Below, piece by piece: positions 1-7,688 of a DNA stretch of 64,000 nucleotides. The position numbers and the translations under genes were made by a program. The stretch comes from Mycobacterium paragordonae (GTDB lineage Bacteria; Actinomycetota; Actinomycetes; Mycobacteriales; Mycobacteriaceae), in contig NZ_CP025546.1 of assembly GCF_003614435.1 (NCBI RefSeq), forward strand, positions 5,208,001 through 5,272,000. Reading direction: 5' to 3'. The notes below the pieces were generated by a model. It was not told where the DNA came from. It did not search any database and saw only the letters and a program-made list of their open reading frames with translations. The stretch's first letter is position 1; the number at the start of each line of letters is the position of its first letter.

Positions 1-844
1 CAATGCACGTCAAGCCACCCAGCGCACCGATCAGCAGGATGACGTTGCGCGAATAGCCCAGATGCGTATGGGCATAGGCGGTGAGGTAGGTGCTGGCCAG
101 ATACACGAGGCCGAAGCAGCCCAGCACACAGCCGGCAGCCAGGCCGATCTCGCGCCGTTGCAGGCGCAGCACCTCCGCGAATGGTGTTGTGGCGGTGACA
201 GTTTCGGTAGCCCGCTGAGCGAAGACCGGGGTCTCCTTGATGTTCAGCCGCACGTACAGGGCGATCGCGATCAGTATCCCGCTGAACAGGAACGGGATTC
301 GCCATCCCCACGTCATGAACGCCGAACTGCCTTCGCCGATGGTGAAATTCACGCCGAGGAAGGTCAGGCTGGTCAGCAACAGCGCGATGCCGCCGCCGAT
401 CACGGTGAACATGCCGTACCGGCCGCGCTGGCCGGCGGGAGCCGTCTCCGCGCTCAGCAAGGCCGATCCCGCCCACTCCCCGCCGACCGCGAAACCCTGC
501 AGCAGTCGCAGGGTGATCAGGATCAGCGGAGCCGCCGCCCCCACCGTCGCGCTACCGGGCACCAAGCCGACCGTCACGGTGGACAGGGCCATGATCATAA
601 GGGTGGCGACCAGAGTTCTCTTGCGGCCCAATCGGTCTCCGAAATGCCCGAAGACGGCGGCGCCGAGCGGCCGGGACAGAAAGGCCGTGGCGAATGTTCC
701 CATCGACGCGACGGTGGCCATGGCCGGACTCAGGTTCGGATAGAAGACACTGGGAAACACCAGCGCCGCGGCCGTGCCGTAGATGAAGAAGTCGTAATAC
801 TCCACCGCCGAGCCGACTAGACAGGCGAGTGCCACCCGTCGCAT
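1..844 (-). CDS. MFS transporter, metabolite:H+ symporter type (3' end cut by window edge)
   Basis: The reverse strand is open from about 880 to the window edge and encodes a polytopic inner-membrane protein. It begins MRRVALACLVGSAVEYYDFF and has the MFS loop signature GHFGDRLGRKR followed by hydrophobic segments. The EYYDFF start and the LLQGFAVGGEW segment are typical of metabolite:H+ symporters (ProP/ShiA/KgtP-like), so it probably imports an organic acid or similar small solute with protons. I chose the ATG at 844; an in-frame GTG at 880 is also possible, and neither has a clear ribosome site. It lies downstream of, and co-directional with, the MarR gene, so MarR may control it. The substrate cannot be read from the sequence. 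The C-terminal half is outside the window. Confidence 0.85.
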   Translation of the reverse strand, partial: MRRVALACLVGSAVEYYDFFIYGTAAALVFPSVFYPNLSPAMATVASMGTFATAFLSRPLGAAVFGHFGDRLGRKRTLVATLMIMALSTVTVGLVPGSATVGAAAPLILITLRLLQGFAVGGEWAGSALLSAETAPAGQRGRYGMFTVIGGGIALLLTSLTFLGVNFTIGEGSSAFMTWGWRIPFLFSGILIAIALYVRLNIKETPVFAQRATETVTATTPFAEVLRLQRREIGLAAGCVLGCFGLVYLASTYLTAYAHTHLGYSRNVILLIGALGGLTCI

Positions 845-961
845 GGGCGACGCGCAGGGATCAACGGCTGAGAGGCGCACAGCGACTGAGGGTATGGCCT
901 CAAACCCGGCTGGCGCCGTGAAAAAGCTGCGAACATGCTGGGTCTTCCGGCACGGCGCGCG

Positions 962-1525
962 CTACCCCCACAGTCTGGGCGCTTTGTACACGTTGGTGGG
1001 GTCGTAGTCGATCCCGGCCGTCGACACGTCACCGACCGCGTGCAGTAGCCGCTGTAACTCGGCCAGACCGTCCGCGCCGACGCGTTCGGCGATCGCGCGG
1101 TCGAGTTCGGCCGCCGCGCGCCGGCGCGCGGTGACGTACTCGATCGCCTTCGGCGTCAGCACCACCACCTTCTCGCGTTGATCGGTGGGCGACACCTCGG
1201 TCTTTACATAGCCGTCGCGGCGCAGTTCGCCGACGAGCTTGCTGGCCGCCTGCCGCGAGACGTCGAATTGTCGCCCCATCTCCGAGATCGTCATCGGTCC
1301 GGGCTGGGCGAAGAGGGCGAACACGTAGTTCATCGCGAAACGCCGTTCCGGGAAACCCGCGGCTTGCATGTCGGCGTCGAGCCGGGTGACGTAGCTCCAC
1401 CAGGCCATGCGCATGTTCTGCCCGAGTTCGGTCTGCGGAGACCTTGGCGCGGAAGGAAGCCCCTGCTCGTCAACCATCATTGACAAGCTACCGGAACGGG
1501 TTCTATCGTGGCGATTGTCAACCAT
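962..1525 (-). CDS. MarR-family transcriptional regulator
   Basis: This is a 187-residue winged-helix repressor. The helix-turn-helix is visible in PMTISEMGRQFDVSRQAASK, followed by the wing (LRRDGYVKTEVSPTDQREK), the usual MarR arrangement, with flanking helices for dimerisation. Two start sites are possible. The ATG at 1525 lies inside a 16-bp palindrome and about 9 bp after a TAATAC -10 element, so the mRNA would be nearly leaderless. The ATGs at 1480/1477 lie inside a second, imperfect copy of the palindrome. Autoregulation is therefore likely. Probable targets are itself, the downstream MFS gene and the divergent small secreted protein. The ligand is unknown. Confidence 0.88.
   Translation of the reverse strand: MVDNRHDRTRSGSLSMMVDEQGLPSAPRSPQTELGQNMRMAWWSYVTRLDADMQAAGFPERRFAMNYVFALFAQPGPMTISEMGRQFDVSRQAASKLVGELRRDGYVKTEVSPTDQREKVVVLTPKAIEYVTARRRAAAELDRAIAERVGADGLAELQRLLHAVGDVSTAGIDYDPTNVYKAPRLWG
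1469..1484. promoter_or_regulatory. Second MarR operator copy (imperfect palindrome)
   Basis: GTCAACCATCATTGAC is a near copy of the perfect palindrome at 1517-1532, starting exactly 48 bp away. It lies in the first codons of the MarR gene, where a repressor could block transcription or early elongation. That MarR binds here is inferred from position and the repeated motif. Confidence 0.6.
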
Positions 1526-1540
1526 GGTTGACTAGTATTA
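1517..1540. promoter_or_regulatory. Divergent promoter with perfect palindromic operator
   Basis: GTCAACCATGGTTGAC (1517-1532) is a perfect 16-bp palindrome. It directly abuts a shared -10 region: TAGTAT on the plus strand (1533-1538) for the small secreted protein, and TAATAC on the minus strand (1540-1535) for marR. A dimer bound here would cover the spacer of the plus promoter and the start of the minus transcript. This is a classical autoregulated divergon layout. Confidence 0.65.
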
Positions 1541-1558
1541 GAGAGAAGGGAGCACGAA

Positions 1559-1804
1559 ATGTCGAAGATCCGTACCTTGTCGGCCGGGGTGCTGTGTGCC
1601 GCCGGACTGTCTTTGGCCGCCGGCCTGGCAGGTCCCGCGGTGGCCGCCGCCGCCCCCGGCCAGCCCAACATGGGTCCAATCCATTCACCGGTCGCACCGA
1701 TGCGCCCGACGCCGCCGCCGACCCACCCGATCTACCACTACACCGACGATCTGACCCACCCGGTCTGGTCGGTCACCCACCCGTTCTGGGCGATGGTCCC
1801 CTAG
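1559..1804 (+). CDS. Small secreted proline-rich protein of unknown function
   Basis: An 81-residue protein with an N-terminal signal peptide: a basic start, a hydrophobic core rich in Ala/Leu/Gly, and cleavage likely after AVAAAA. The mature part of about 45 residues is rich in Pro, His and Trp (for example PTPPPTHPIYHYTDDLTHP). Function is not recognisable. An AGAAGGGAG ribosome site sits about 7 bases before the ATG. It is divergent from the MarR gene and its promoter overlaps the putative MarR operator, so it is probably in that regulon. A 15-bp tandem duplication begins at its stop codon. Confidence 0.75.
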   Translation: MSKIRTLSAGVLCAAGLSLAAGLAGPAVAAAAPGQPNMGPIHSPVAPMRPTPPPTHPIYHYTDDLTHPVWSVTHPFWAMVP

Positions 1805-1832
1805 TCACTGAGTCGCGAGTCACTGAGTCGCG
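1803..1832. repeat. Two perfect tandem copies of a 15-bp unit at a stop codon
   Basis: AGTCACTGAGTCGCG occurs twice head to tail. The first copy overlaps the TAG stop of the small secreted protein. It looks like a local slippage duplication with no evident function. Confidence 0.8.
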
Positions 1833-1871
1833 CGAACTGCTGGCCAAGGCTGCGTGCGTCGACCCTGAAAC

Positions 1872-3275
1872 TCAGCCTTCGGCCAGCAACTGCTTCTTGA
1901 GCACCTTGCCCAGCGCGTTACGGGGCAACGACTCGACAAAGCGCACCTCGCGTGGCCGCTTGTGCACCGAAAGCTGTTGTGCGACATAGTCGATCAGCTC
2001 GTCAGCCGCGGCGGAGCCGACCACGTACGCGACGATCCGCTGTCCCAGGTCCTCATCCGGCGGTCCGACCACCGCGACTTCGTCGACCCCGGGATGCCCG
2101 AGCAGCACGGTCTCGATTTCCCCGGCTCCGATTCGGTAGCCGCCGGACTTGATCAGGTCGACGGATTCGCGCCCGACGATACGGTGCATGCCACCCTCGT
2201 CGACGACCGCGACGTCGCCGGTGCGGTACCAGCCGTCCGGGTCGAAGGCCTCGGCGGTGGCCTCGGGCCGGTTCAGGTAGCCGTTGAACAACGTCGGTCC
2301 CCGCACCAGCAGCTTGCCGACGGTGTCCGCGTCGTGGGGAACGGGCTCGCCGTGATCGTCGATCAGCCGGGTCTGCACTCCCGCCAGCGGCAGACCCACC
2401 CAGCCCGGACGCCGTTCCCCGTCGGCGCGCGTCGACAGGGTGATAAGCGATTCCGAGGCGCCGTACCGTTCGATGGGCCGGTGCCCGGTCAACTGCTCGA
2501 GTCGCTCGAAGACCGGGACCGGCAGCGCCGCGCTGCCGGATACCAGCAAGCGGGCAGGCCGCAGCGCTTCGGCGGCCGCGGTATCGGCCACCACCCGCGA
2601 CCACACCGTCGGAACCCCGAAGTACAGCGTCCCGCGCGCGCCGGCGTAGCCCGCCGGTGTGGGTTTTCCGGTGTGCACGAAGCGATTTCCCACCCGCAAC
2701 GACCCGAGCATGCCGAGCACCAGACCGTGGATGTGATAGAGCGGCAGCCCGTGCACCAACACGTCGTCCGGCGTCCACTCCCAGGCGTCGGCCAGCGCGT
2801 CGAGGTCTGCGGCGATGGCCCGCCGGCTGACCATCACGCCCTTGGGCAATCCGGTGGTGCCCGACGTGTACACCACCATCGCCACCGAATCCGGTGACGG
2901 TTCGGCGTACCGGTGCCAGGATCGCGCGTGCAGGCGAACCGGAATGTGCGGCAGGCCTTCTGGATCCTCGGGTGTGGGTCCGAGCCACGCCTGGGCTCCG
3001 GAGTCGGTGAGCATGTGGCGGCGTTCGGCCACGCCGACGTCGGCGGGCACCGGGACGACGGGCACGCCGGCGATCAGGCACCCGGTGATCGCCAGCACGG
3101 TCGATGCGGTCGGCGTGGCCAGCACCGCCACCCTGCTGGCGCCGGCCACCCGTTCGGCCACCGAAGTCGCGGCACCGACCAGGTCGCTGCGGCTCAAGGT
3201 GAACCCGTCGATGCGGACCGCGTCGGGGATGTCGGTGGCGGTGACGGCCGAGGGATTCAGCGAGCTCAGCAACAC
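1872..3275 (-). CDS. fadD36: Acyl-CoA/malonyl-CoA synthetase-type AMP-forming ligase (FadD36)
   Basis: A 467-residue AMP-binding ligase of the ANL superfamily that activates a carboxylic acid to its acyl-CoA using ATP and CoA. Visible motifs are TSGTTGLPKG (137-146, ATP/phosphate loop), YGASESL, GWYRTGD, the hinge and A8 region KSGGYRIGAGEIE, and the C-terminal catalytic lysine context PRNALGK. The GTG at 3275 gives the start VLLSSLNPS, as in M. tuberculosis FadD36 (473 aa, from memory); the open frame continues upstream but overlaps the preceding gene. It is last in an operon with two hydrolases, the Rv1191-Rv1193 order. FadD36 relatives resemble malonyl-CoA synthetase (MatB), but the substrate is unproven. 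Confidence 0.9.
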   Translation of the reverse strand: MLLSSLNPSAVTATDIPDAVRIDGFTLSRSDLVGAATSVAERVAGASRVAVLATPTASTVLAITGCLIAGVPVVPVPADVGVAERRHMLTDSGAQAWLGPTPEDPEGLPHIPVRLHARSWHRYAEPSPDSVAMVVYTSGTTGLPKGVMVSRRAIAADLDALADAWEWTPDDVLVHGLPLYHIHGLVLGMLGSLRVGNRFVHTGKPTPAGYAGARGTLYFGVPTVWSRVVADTAAAEALRPARLLVSGSAALPVPVFERLEQLTGHRPIERYGASESLITLSTRADGERRPGWVGLPLAGVQTRLIDDHGEPVPHDADTVGKLLVRGPTLFNGYLNRPEATAEAFDPDGWYRTGDVAVVDEGGMHRIVGRESVDLIKSGGYRIGAGEIETVLLGHPGVDEVAVVGPPDEDLGQRIVAYVVGSAAADELIDYVAQQLSVHKRPREVRFVESLPRNALGKVLKKQLLAEG

Positions 3276-3285
3276 GTCTGGGAGG

Positions 3286-4098
3286 CTACCCGTGCGGCGT
3301 GGGGAACAACGGACGCAGTGCCGCCGGCGGGCGGAACGGGGCCCAACTGCCGGCGGGTTGCGCCAGCCGGTCGGCGATCGCCCAGACGGTCGCCGGGTGG
3401 TGCCCGTACCCGATGTGGCTGCTGAGCACCTCGATGTTCTCCGCACGGTCGGAGGTGGCATCGACACACGTCTGCCACGCGACCATGCCGTCGTAGCGCG
3501 AGTAGATGGAAGTCGCGGGCACCTGCAGGGGCTCGTTCTCCATCGACAGCGGCAACTCATGCCGCTCCGCGTGCAGGCGCGCGAACAGGTTGAAGTGGCG
3601 CGCGGCCCGGGATTGACCCTCGTGCTGCATGCGGTACGGACTGCCGAGCGTGATCACCTGCCGTACCGCCGACGGACTGCGTCGGGCCAGCCGGCGCGCG
3701 AAGATGCCGCCCAGGCTCCAGCCGATCACGCTGACCGGAGTGTCATACCGCTCGTGCAGATCGTCGAGCAGCGCGGACATACCGGCAATCACCTTGGTCG
3801 TCGGCCCGACGTTCACGCCGAGCCCCCACCCGTGCGCCTGATACCCGAGCCGGGTCAGCAGGCGGCGCAGCGTCCAGGTGGTGCCGTCGCCGGCAAGCAG
3901 ACCCGGCAACACCAGCACCGGATGACCGTCGCCCGCCGGTAGTTTGCGCCGCAGCGGCAGGGCGGCGACCAACTGGCCGTACTCGATCACGGCGCGCGGG
4001 ACGTCGGTGAGCCACAGTCCCACTCCGGGAGCCACGGCGGTGGCGTGACCTGACCACGCGGGACGGTCCACGCCCGGGTCGGCGGGTTCGGCCAGCAT
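3286..4098 (-). CDS. Alpha/beta hydrolase, Rv1192-like
   Basis: A 270-residue alpha/beta-hydrolase fold protein. The nucleophile elbow is GWSLGG with Ser128, and the oxyanion region is VLPGLLAGDGTTW (about 64-76). No signal peptide is seen, so it is probably cytosolic. The ATG at 4098 was chosen because it follows the upstream gene's stop (TGATCATG), which suggests translational coupling. Its length and position between another hydrolase and fadD36 match M. tuberculosis Rv1192. It may cleave an ester or thioester feeding or trimming the FadD36 substrate; this rests on context only. Confidence 0.85.
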   Translation of the reverse strand: MLAEPADPGVDRPAWSGHATAVAPGVGLWLTDVPRAVIEYGQLVAALPLRRKLPAGDGHPVLVLPGLLAGDGTTWTLRRLLTRLGYQAHGWGLGVNVGPTTKVIAGMSALLDDLHERYDTPVSVIGWSLGGIFARRLARRSPSAVRQVITLGSPYRMQHEGQSRAARHFNLFARLHAERHELPLSMENEPLQVPATSIYSRYDGMVAWQTCVDATSDRAENIEVLSSHIGYGHHPATVWAIADRLAQPAGSWAPFRPPAALRPLFPTPHG

Positions 4099-4100
4099 GA

Positions 4101-5009
4101 TCAAGCCTCCTCGTCCCAAACCTTCATCAGGGTGGCCAGGATCTCCTCGCCGCGGCCGAGGCCGGCGAGGTGACTCTCGCCGGGAAGGTGAAACAGCTCG
4201 GCGTTGGGCAGCCGCGACACGACATGCTCGCCGTGGAAGAACGGGATGATGTGGTCGTGGTCGCCGTGCCACCAGCGGACCGGCACCGTCACCTCGTCGA
4301 GCCGGAAGCCCCAGTCGCGGGCGAAGACGATCACGTCGTTGAACGGCGCCGCGAGCTGCTTGCGACTGCCGTTGAGCAGGTCGTCGAGGAACATCGCCTT
4401 GAATTCCGGCCGGGTGAGCAGATGACGGTCAGCTTCGGGCGAGAGCAGCGCGTAGACGTCGAGCGCCGGGGACGCGATCGGGCGGGCGGCCCGGATCATC
4501 AGGCTCGCCCCGAGCCGCAGCGGATTACCGCCCAGCTTCAGCAGCGGCGCGACCCGCAACCCGAGGTTCATCAGGCCGCCGCTGATCGCATCGGGCCCCT
4601 GGGTCGGCGCCACACCGCCGAGCACACCCGCCGCCACCACCCGGTCAGCCAGTCCGGCGGCGCACGCGAGGGCATACGGGCCCCCGCCGGACAGTCCGAC
4701 GACGGCCATCTTGTCGATGCCCAGGGTGTCGGCGATGGCGCGCAGGTCATCGGCGAAGGCGGAGACGGCCTCGTACTGATACGGGGTCGACGAGCCGATA
4801 CCGGGCCGGTCGACGCCGATCAGACGGACGTTGTGGTGGTCGGCGTAGACGCGGGCCTCGGTCGGGATCTGCCGGCGTGCGCCGGGTGTGCCGTGCAGCC
4901 AGAAAACCGCGCGCCCCTGCGGCGCGCCGAATTCGGCGAAGCCGATCTGCCGGTCCTCTCCGACGGCGATGCTTCCTTCGATCTTGGGACGGGCGATCGC
5001 GACAACCAT
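4101..5009 (-). CDS. Alpha/beta hydrolase, Rv1191-like
   Basis: A 302-residue alpha/beta hydrolase. Visible are the oxyanion HGTPG (39-43), the nucleophile elbow VGLSGGG with Ser107, and a late catalytic His in LPGESHLAG. The ATG at 5009 is preferred over upstream starts because it gives a normal N-terminus (MVVAIARPK) and leaves the upstream dyad at 5074-5097 in the leader. It is first in an operon with the next hydrolase and fadD36. The substrate is unknown. The homologue by position is Rv1191 of M. tuberculosis. Confidence 0.86.
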   Translation of the reverse strand: MVVAIARPKIEGSIAVGEDRQIGFAEFGAPQGRAVFWLHGTPGARRQIPTEARVYADHHNVRLIGVDRPGIGSSTPYQYEAVSAFADDLRAIADTLGIDKMAVVGLSGGGPYALACAAGLADRVVAAGVLGGVAPTQGPDAISGGLMNLGLRVAPLLKLGGNPLRLGASLMIRAARPIASPALDVYALLSPEADRHLLTRPEFKAMFLDDLLNGSRKQLAAPFNDVIVFARDWGFRLDEVTVPVRWWHGDHDHIIPFFHGEHVVSRLPNAELFHLPGESHLAGLGRGEEILATLMKVWDEEA

Positions 5010-5073
5010 GCCGTGCAGCTTGTCATGCGGACGGGCCGCGATGCACGCCTTTCGCGACGTTTCGGAACGTGAT

Positions 5074-5097
5074 ATCCGATACACTCCCGCATCGGAT
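5074..5097. promoter_or_regulatory. Perfect inverted repeat ATCCGAT-N10-ATCGGAT upstream of the hydrolase-fadD36 operon
   Basis: Two perfect 7-bp arms are separated by 10 bp, about 65 bp upstream of the Rv1191-like start codon. The spacing fits a dimeric repressor such as a TetR or GntR protein. No regulator is encoded next to it, so the binding protein is unknown. Confidence 0.55.
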
Positions 5098-5123
5098 CGT
5101 GAATTTGCGCAGCTCAGAGGCGG

Positions 5124-5333
5124 TCAGTCGTTGGCCAGGTAAATGACGCGGTACCACCGCCGCGGTGGCTGCAGGCTGGAATCCGACTCGTCCAGCGGGG
5201 TGGCCGCCGCCAGCCGGATGTCCGTCAGCTGCGGGTTCTGCATGCGGATGTAGTCCTCCAGCTGGGCATCCCGCGCGTCCTCGCCGAGCGCACTGTCCGC
5301 GACGGCTCGGCCCTCGCACCTCTTCCACGTCAC
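5124..5333 (-). CDS. Hypothetical protein, 69 residues
   Basis: A small open frame with GTG start and GC-rich third positions typical of this genome. The product is acidic at first (SALGEDARDAQLEDYIRMQ) and ends in an aromatic, basic tail (PRRWYRVIYLAND). There is no signal peptide, transmembrane segment or recognised domain. It lies between the tandem hairpin repeat and the Rv1191-like operon, on the same strand as both neighbours. Codon pattern supports it as a gene, but it could be a remnant of a longer gene. Confidence 0.55.
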   Translation of the reverse strand: MTWKRCEGRAVADSALGEDARDAQLEDYIRMQNPQLTDIRLAAATPLDESDSSLQPPRRWYRVIYLAND

Positions 5334-5370
5334 CCAGTCACGGTAGATCGGCTTCGCGACGGTCGATCGC

Positions 5371-5430
5371 CGACCGTGAAACTGGCTTCACGCTCGGCGA
5401 CCACTGTGAAGCTGGCTTCACGCTGGGCGA
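5371..5430. repeat. Two 30-bp tandem repeats, each holding a hairpin
   Basis: Two units with a 30-bp period each carry GTGAARCTGGCTTCAC (5376-5391 and 5406-5421). The second copy is a perfect 6-bp-arm inverted repeat with a CTGG loop. They begin just downstream of the CoA-transferase stop, so they may act as a double stem-loop terminator for that operon. Confidence 0.65.
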
Positions 5431-5438
5431 CAGGCACC

Positions 5439-7688
5439 TCAGCCGCCGAGCACCCGCTCGCCGATCACCCGTCGCTCCCGCAGGGCGGCCAGGTCGTCGT
5501 CGGACAGGCCCAGGCTGCGCAGGATCTCGTCGTTGTGCCGGCCCAACGTCGGCGCCCCGCTGCGGTGGTGCCGCGCCGGGCCGGGAGTGATGCGGAACGG
5601 CCAGCCGGGATATCGCCGCGGCCCGGTGACCGGGTGGGTGAACTCTTCGTAGAACCGCCGGGCGTCGAGTTGGGCGAAGTCGTACATCCGGTCGCCGGTG
5701 GCCAGCTGCTCGGCCGGGATGCCTTGCACCCGAAGCCCTTCGACGACGGCAGTGGCGCTCTGGGTGCGGGTCCAGCCGGCGACGAGCTCGTCGAACGTGT
5801 CGTGGTCGAGCGTGCCCTCATCGGGCAGCGACAGCGCGACCCACACGTCCTCGTCGACCGTCGGGTACACGCCCTGCAGGTAGCCGCTCATCCGGTTACC
5901 CGAACGAGGCCGGACGATGCCGTTCATCGAATACTCGATGACGGGTTCGGCGGTGACGCAGGCGGCGACCTCGATCTGGGCGATCTCGATCAGCTGGCCC
6001 TCGCCGGTGCGCCGGCGGTGCTCGAGAGCGGCCAGCAGCGCTACCGCGGCGTGCACACCGACGACGGGATCGGCCGGCCCCTGCAGGTTGCACGGCGGAC
6101 CGTCGGGATAGCCCGTGGCAGCGGTCATCCCGGAGGTCTGTTCGATGTTGAGCGCCCACCCGACGTAGTCGCGCCAGGGCCCTTCCAGCCCGAAGCCGGG
6201 CATCCGCACCGCGATCACGTCCGGCTTGATCGCGAGCAGCGACTCGTAGTCCAGACCGAACTGTTCCACCACGCGCGGGGAGAAGTTCTCCACGACGACG
6301 TCGGCGTCCGCGGCCAACCGGCGCGCGATGTCGCGTCCGCGCTCAGAGGTGAGGTCCAGGGTGAGGTCTTTCTTGTTGAGGTTGGTCGCCTGCCACAGGG
6401 CGCTGCGCTCGTACCAGTCCTCGCCTTCGAAGGGATAGGCGCCCGAGTACCGGTGCCCGTCGGGGCGCTGGATCGACTCGACCTTGACGATGTCGGCGCC
6501 GAAGGCACCCAGGTAGCAGGTCAGGTAGGCGCCGGCCCAGAAGGTGCTCAGATCCAGCACCCGCAGTCCGGCAAACGGCATCGAACCCGTTGCCGGTGAC
6601 CAGGATTCGGCACGGCCGGACCACCGGTCCCGGTCTCCGGGCCGCGGCGCCGGCCGTGGTTGTGCGGCAGGGGTTTTCGACATCCGGAACGGCGCGCCGG
6701 GACGCCGGAAACCGCCACTCTCGATGAAGAAGCCGCGCTTGGCGTACTGCGGGCAGTCCAGCACGGTGGCGCCGTCGTTGACCGGTGCGGCCGGGATACG
6801 CATCGCCTGACACAGCTCGACGGTGTCGGCGACGGTGCGCTCCACCAGCAGCGGCTCGGCCGCGGCGAAAAACTCGGCGCGTTCGGGACCGCCGAGCATG
6901 ATCGCGATCTGGTGCTCGCCGTACTCGGGCAACCCGAGCATCGCGCACACATCGAGCCAGTGCTGCCCGGTCAGGCAGTTGATTCCCACCCACCCGTCGG
7001 CAGCCCGCACCACGCCCAGCATCGGTGCGGACCGGACATTCGGCGGTAGCCCCAGACTGCGCATCCGCTCGGACATCAGCATCGGGTACGGCAGCGTCGA
7101 CAACAGCGACTCGAACTCGGACACGTCGACCACGCGGCCCGAGTCGTCGAGCCGTAAGGCCGTCAACGCGCCCAGCGCGGCGTAGGCGCCCGCGACGTAC
7201 TCCGATATCCGGGCGCCGGCCTGTACCGGCGGGCGCTGCGGGTCGCGCGCACTGATCCAGCCGGACACCGCCTGCATGGTCAGCGGGGTGGCCGCCCGGT
7301 CCCGCCACGGCCCGGTCTGCCCGAACGGAGAAATGCTGACCTGCAGCAGGTTTGACGCCGTCAGTCCGGATGCCCGCAGCATGCCGGGCGCCAGGTTCTC
7401 GATCAGCACATGCGCGCCGGCGAGCAGCTCGCGGGCGGCCTCCTGTCCGTCCGGTGCTGTCAGATCCAGTGTCGCGCCGCGTTTGCCGGCGTTGAGGTAC
7501 TCGAACAGGCCGCCTTGTTCGCCCGCCGCGCCGCCCGGGAACGGTCCCCAGCGACGCAGCGGATCACCCTCTGGCGGTTCGATTTTGATGACCTCGGCAC
7601 CGAGGTCGACGAAAAGCTTTGCGGCGTAAGGCCCGGAGATTCCGGTGGCGATCTCGACGACGTGGAGCCCCGTGAGGGGTCCACTCAC
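5439..7688 (-). CDS. Two-domain CaiB/BaiF (family III) CoA-transferase
   Basis: A 749-residue protein made of two family III CoA-transferase halves in tandem, about 1-370 and 385-749. Each half starts with the typical segment (LTGLHVVEIATGISGPYAAK; FAGLRVLDLSTFWAGAYL). These enzymes move CoA between acids through an aspartyl-CoA anhydride. The C-terminal half keeps the catalytic Asp (D540, GPADPVVGVH), whereas the N-terminal half has Glu163 at the equivalent place (ISEYVAGAYAALG). The GTG at 7688 overlaps the TGA of the aldehyde dehydrogenase gene, so the two are translationally coupled. It probably activates the acid made by the neighbouring P450 and aldehyde dehydrogenase. Rv1866 of M. tuberculosis is a similar-length double protein (from memory). 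Confidence 0.88.
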   Translation of the reverse strand: MSGPLTGLHVVEIATGISGPYAAKLFVDLGAEVIKIEPPEGDPLRRWGPFPGGAAGEQGGLFEYLNAGKRGATLDLTAPDGQEAARELLAGAHVLIENLAPGMLRASGLTASNLLQVSISPFGQTGPWRDRAATPLTMQAVSGWISARDPQRPPVQAGARISEYVAGAYAALGALTALRLDDSGRVVDVSEFESLLSTLPYPMLMSERMRSLGLPPNVRSAPMLGVVRAADGWVGINCLTGQHWLDVCAMLGLPEYGEHQIAIMLGGPERAEFFAAAEPLLVERTVADTVELCQAMRIPAAPVNDGATVLDCPQYAKRGFFIESGGFRRPGAPFRMSKTPAAQPRPAPRPGDRDRWSGRAESWSPATGSMPFAGLRVLDLSTFWAGAYLTCYLGAFGADIVKVESIQRPDGHRYSGAYPFEGEDWYERSALWQATNLNKKDLTLDLTSERGRDIARRLAADADVVVENFSPRVVEQFGLDYESLLAIKPDVIAVRMPGFGLEGPWRDYVGWALNIEQTSGMTAATGYPDGPPCNLQGPADPVVGVHAAVALLAALEHRRRTGEGQLIEIAQIEVAACVTAEPVIEYSMNGIVRPRSGNRMSGYLQGVYPTVDEDVWVALSLPDEGTLDHDTFDELVAGWTRTQSATAVVEGLRVQGIPAEQLATGDRMYDFAQLDARRFYEEFTHPVTGPRRYPGWPFRITPGPARHHRSGAPTLGRHNDEILRSLGLSDDDLAALRERRVIGERVLGG

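Noticed and set aside
62..820. Long plus-strand open frames over the MFS transporter
   Set aside because: They translate to low-complexity Arg/Gln/His-rich sequence; the minus strand gives a clear MFS protein.
5371..5430. Possible short CRISPR array
   Set aside because: Only two adjacent units with no unique spacers and no cas genes; it is a tandem hairpin repeat.
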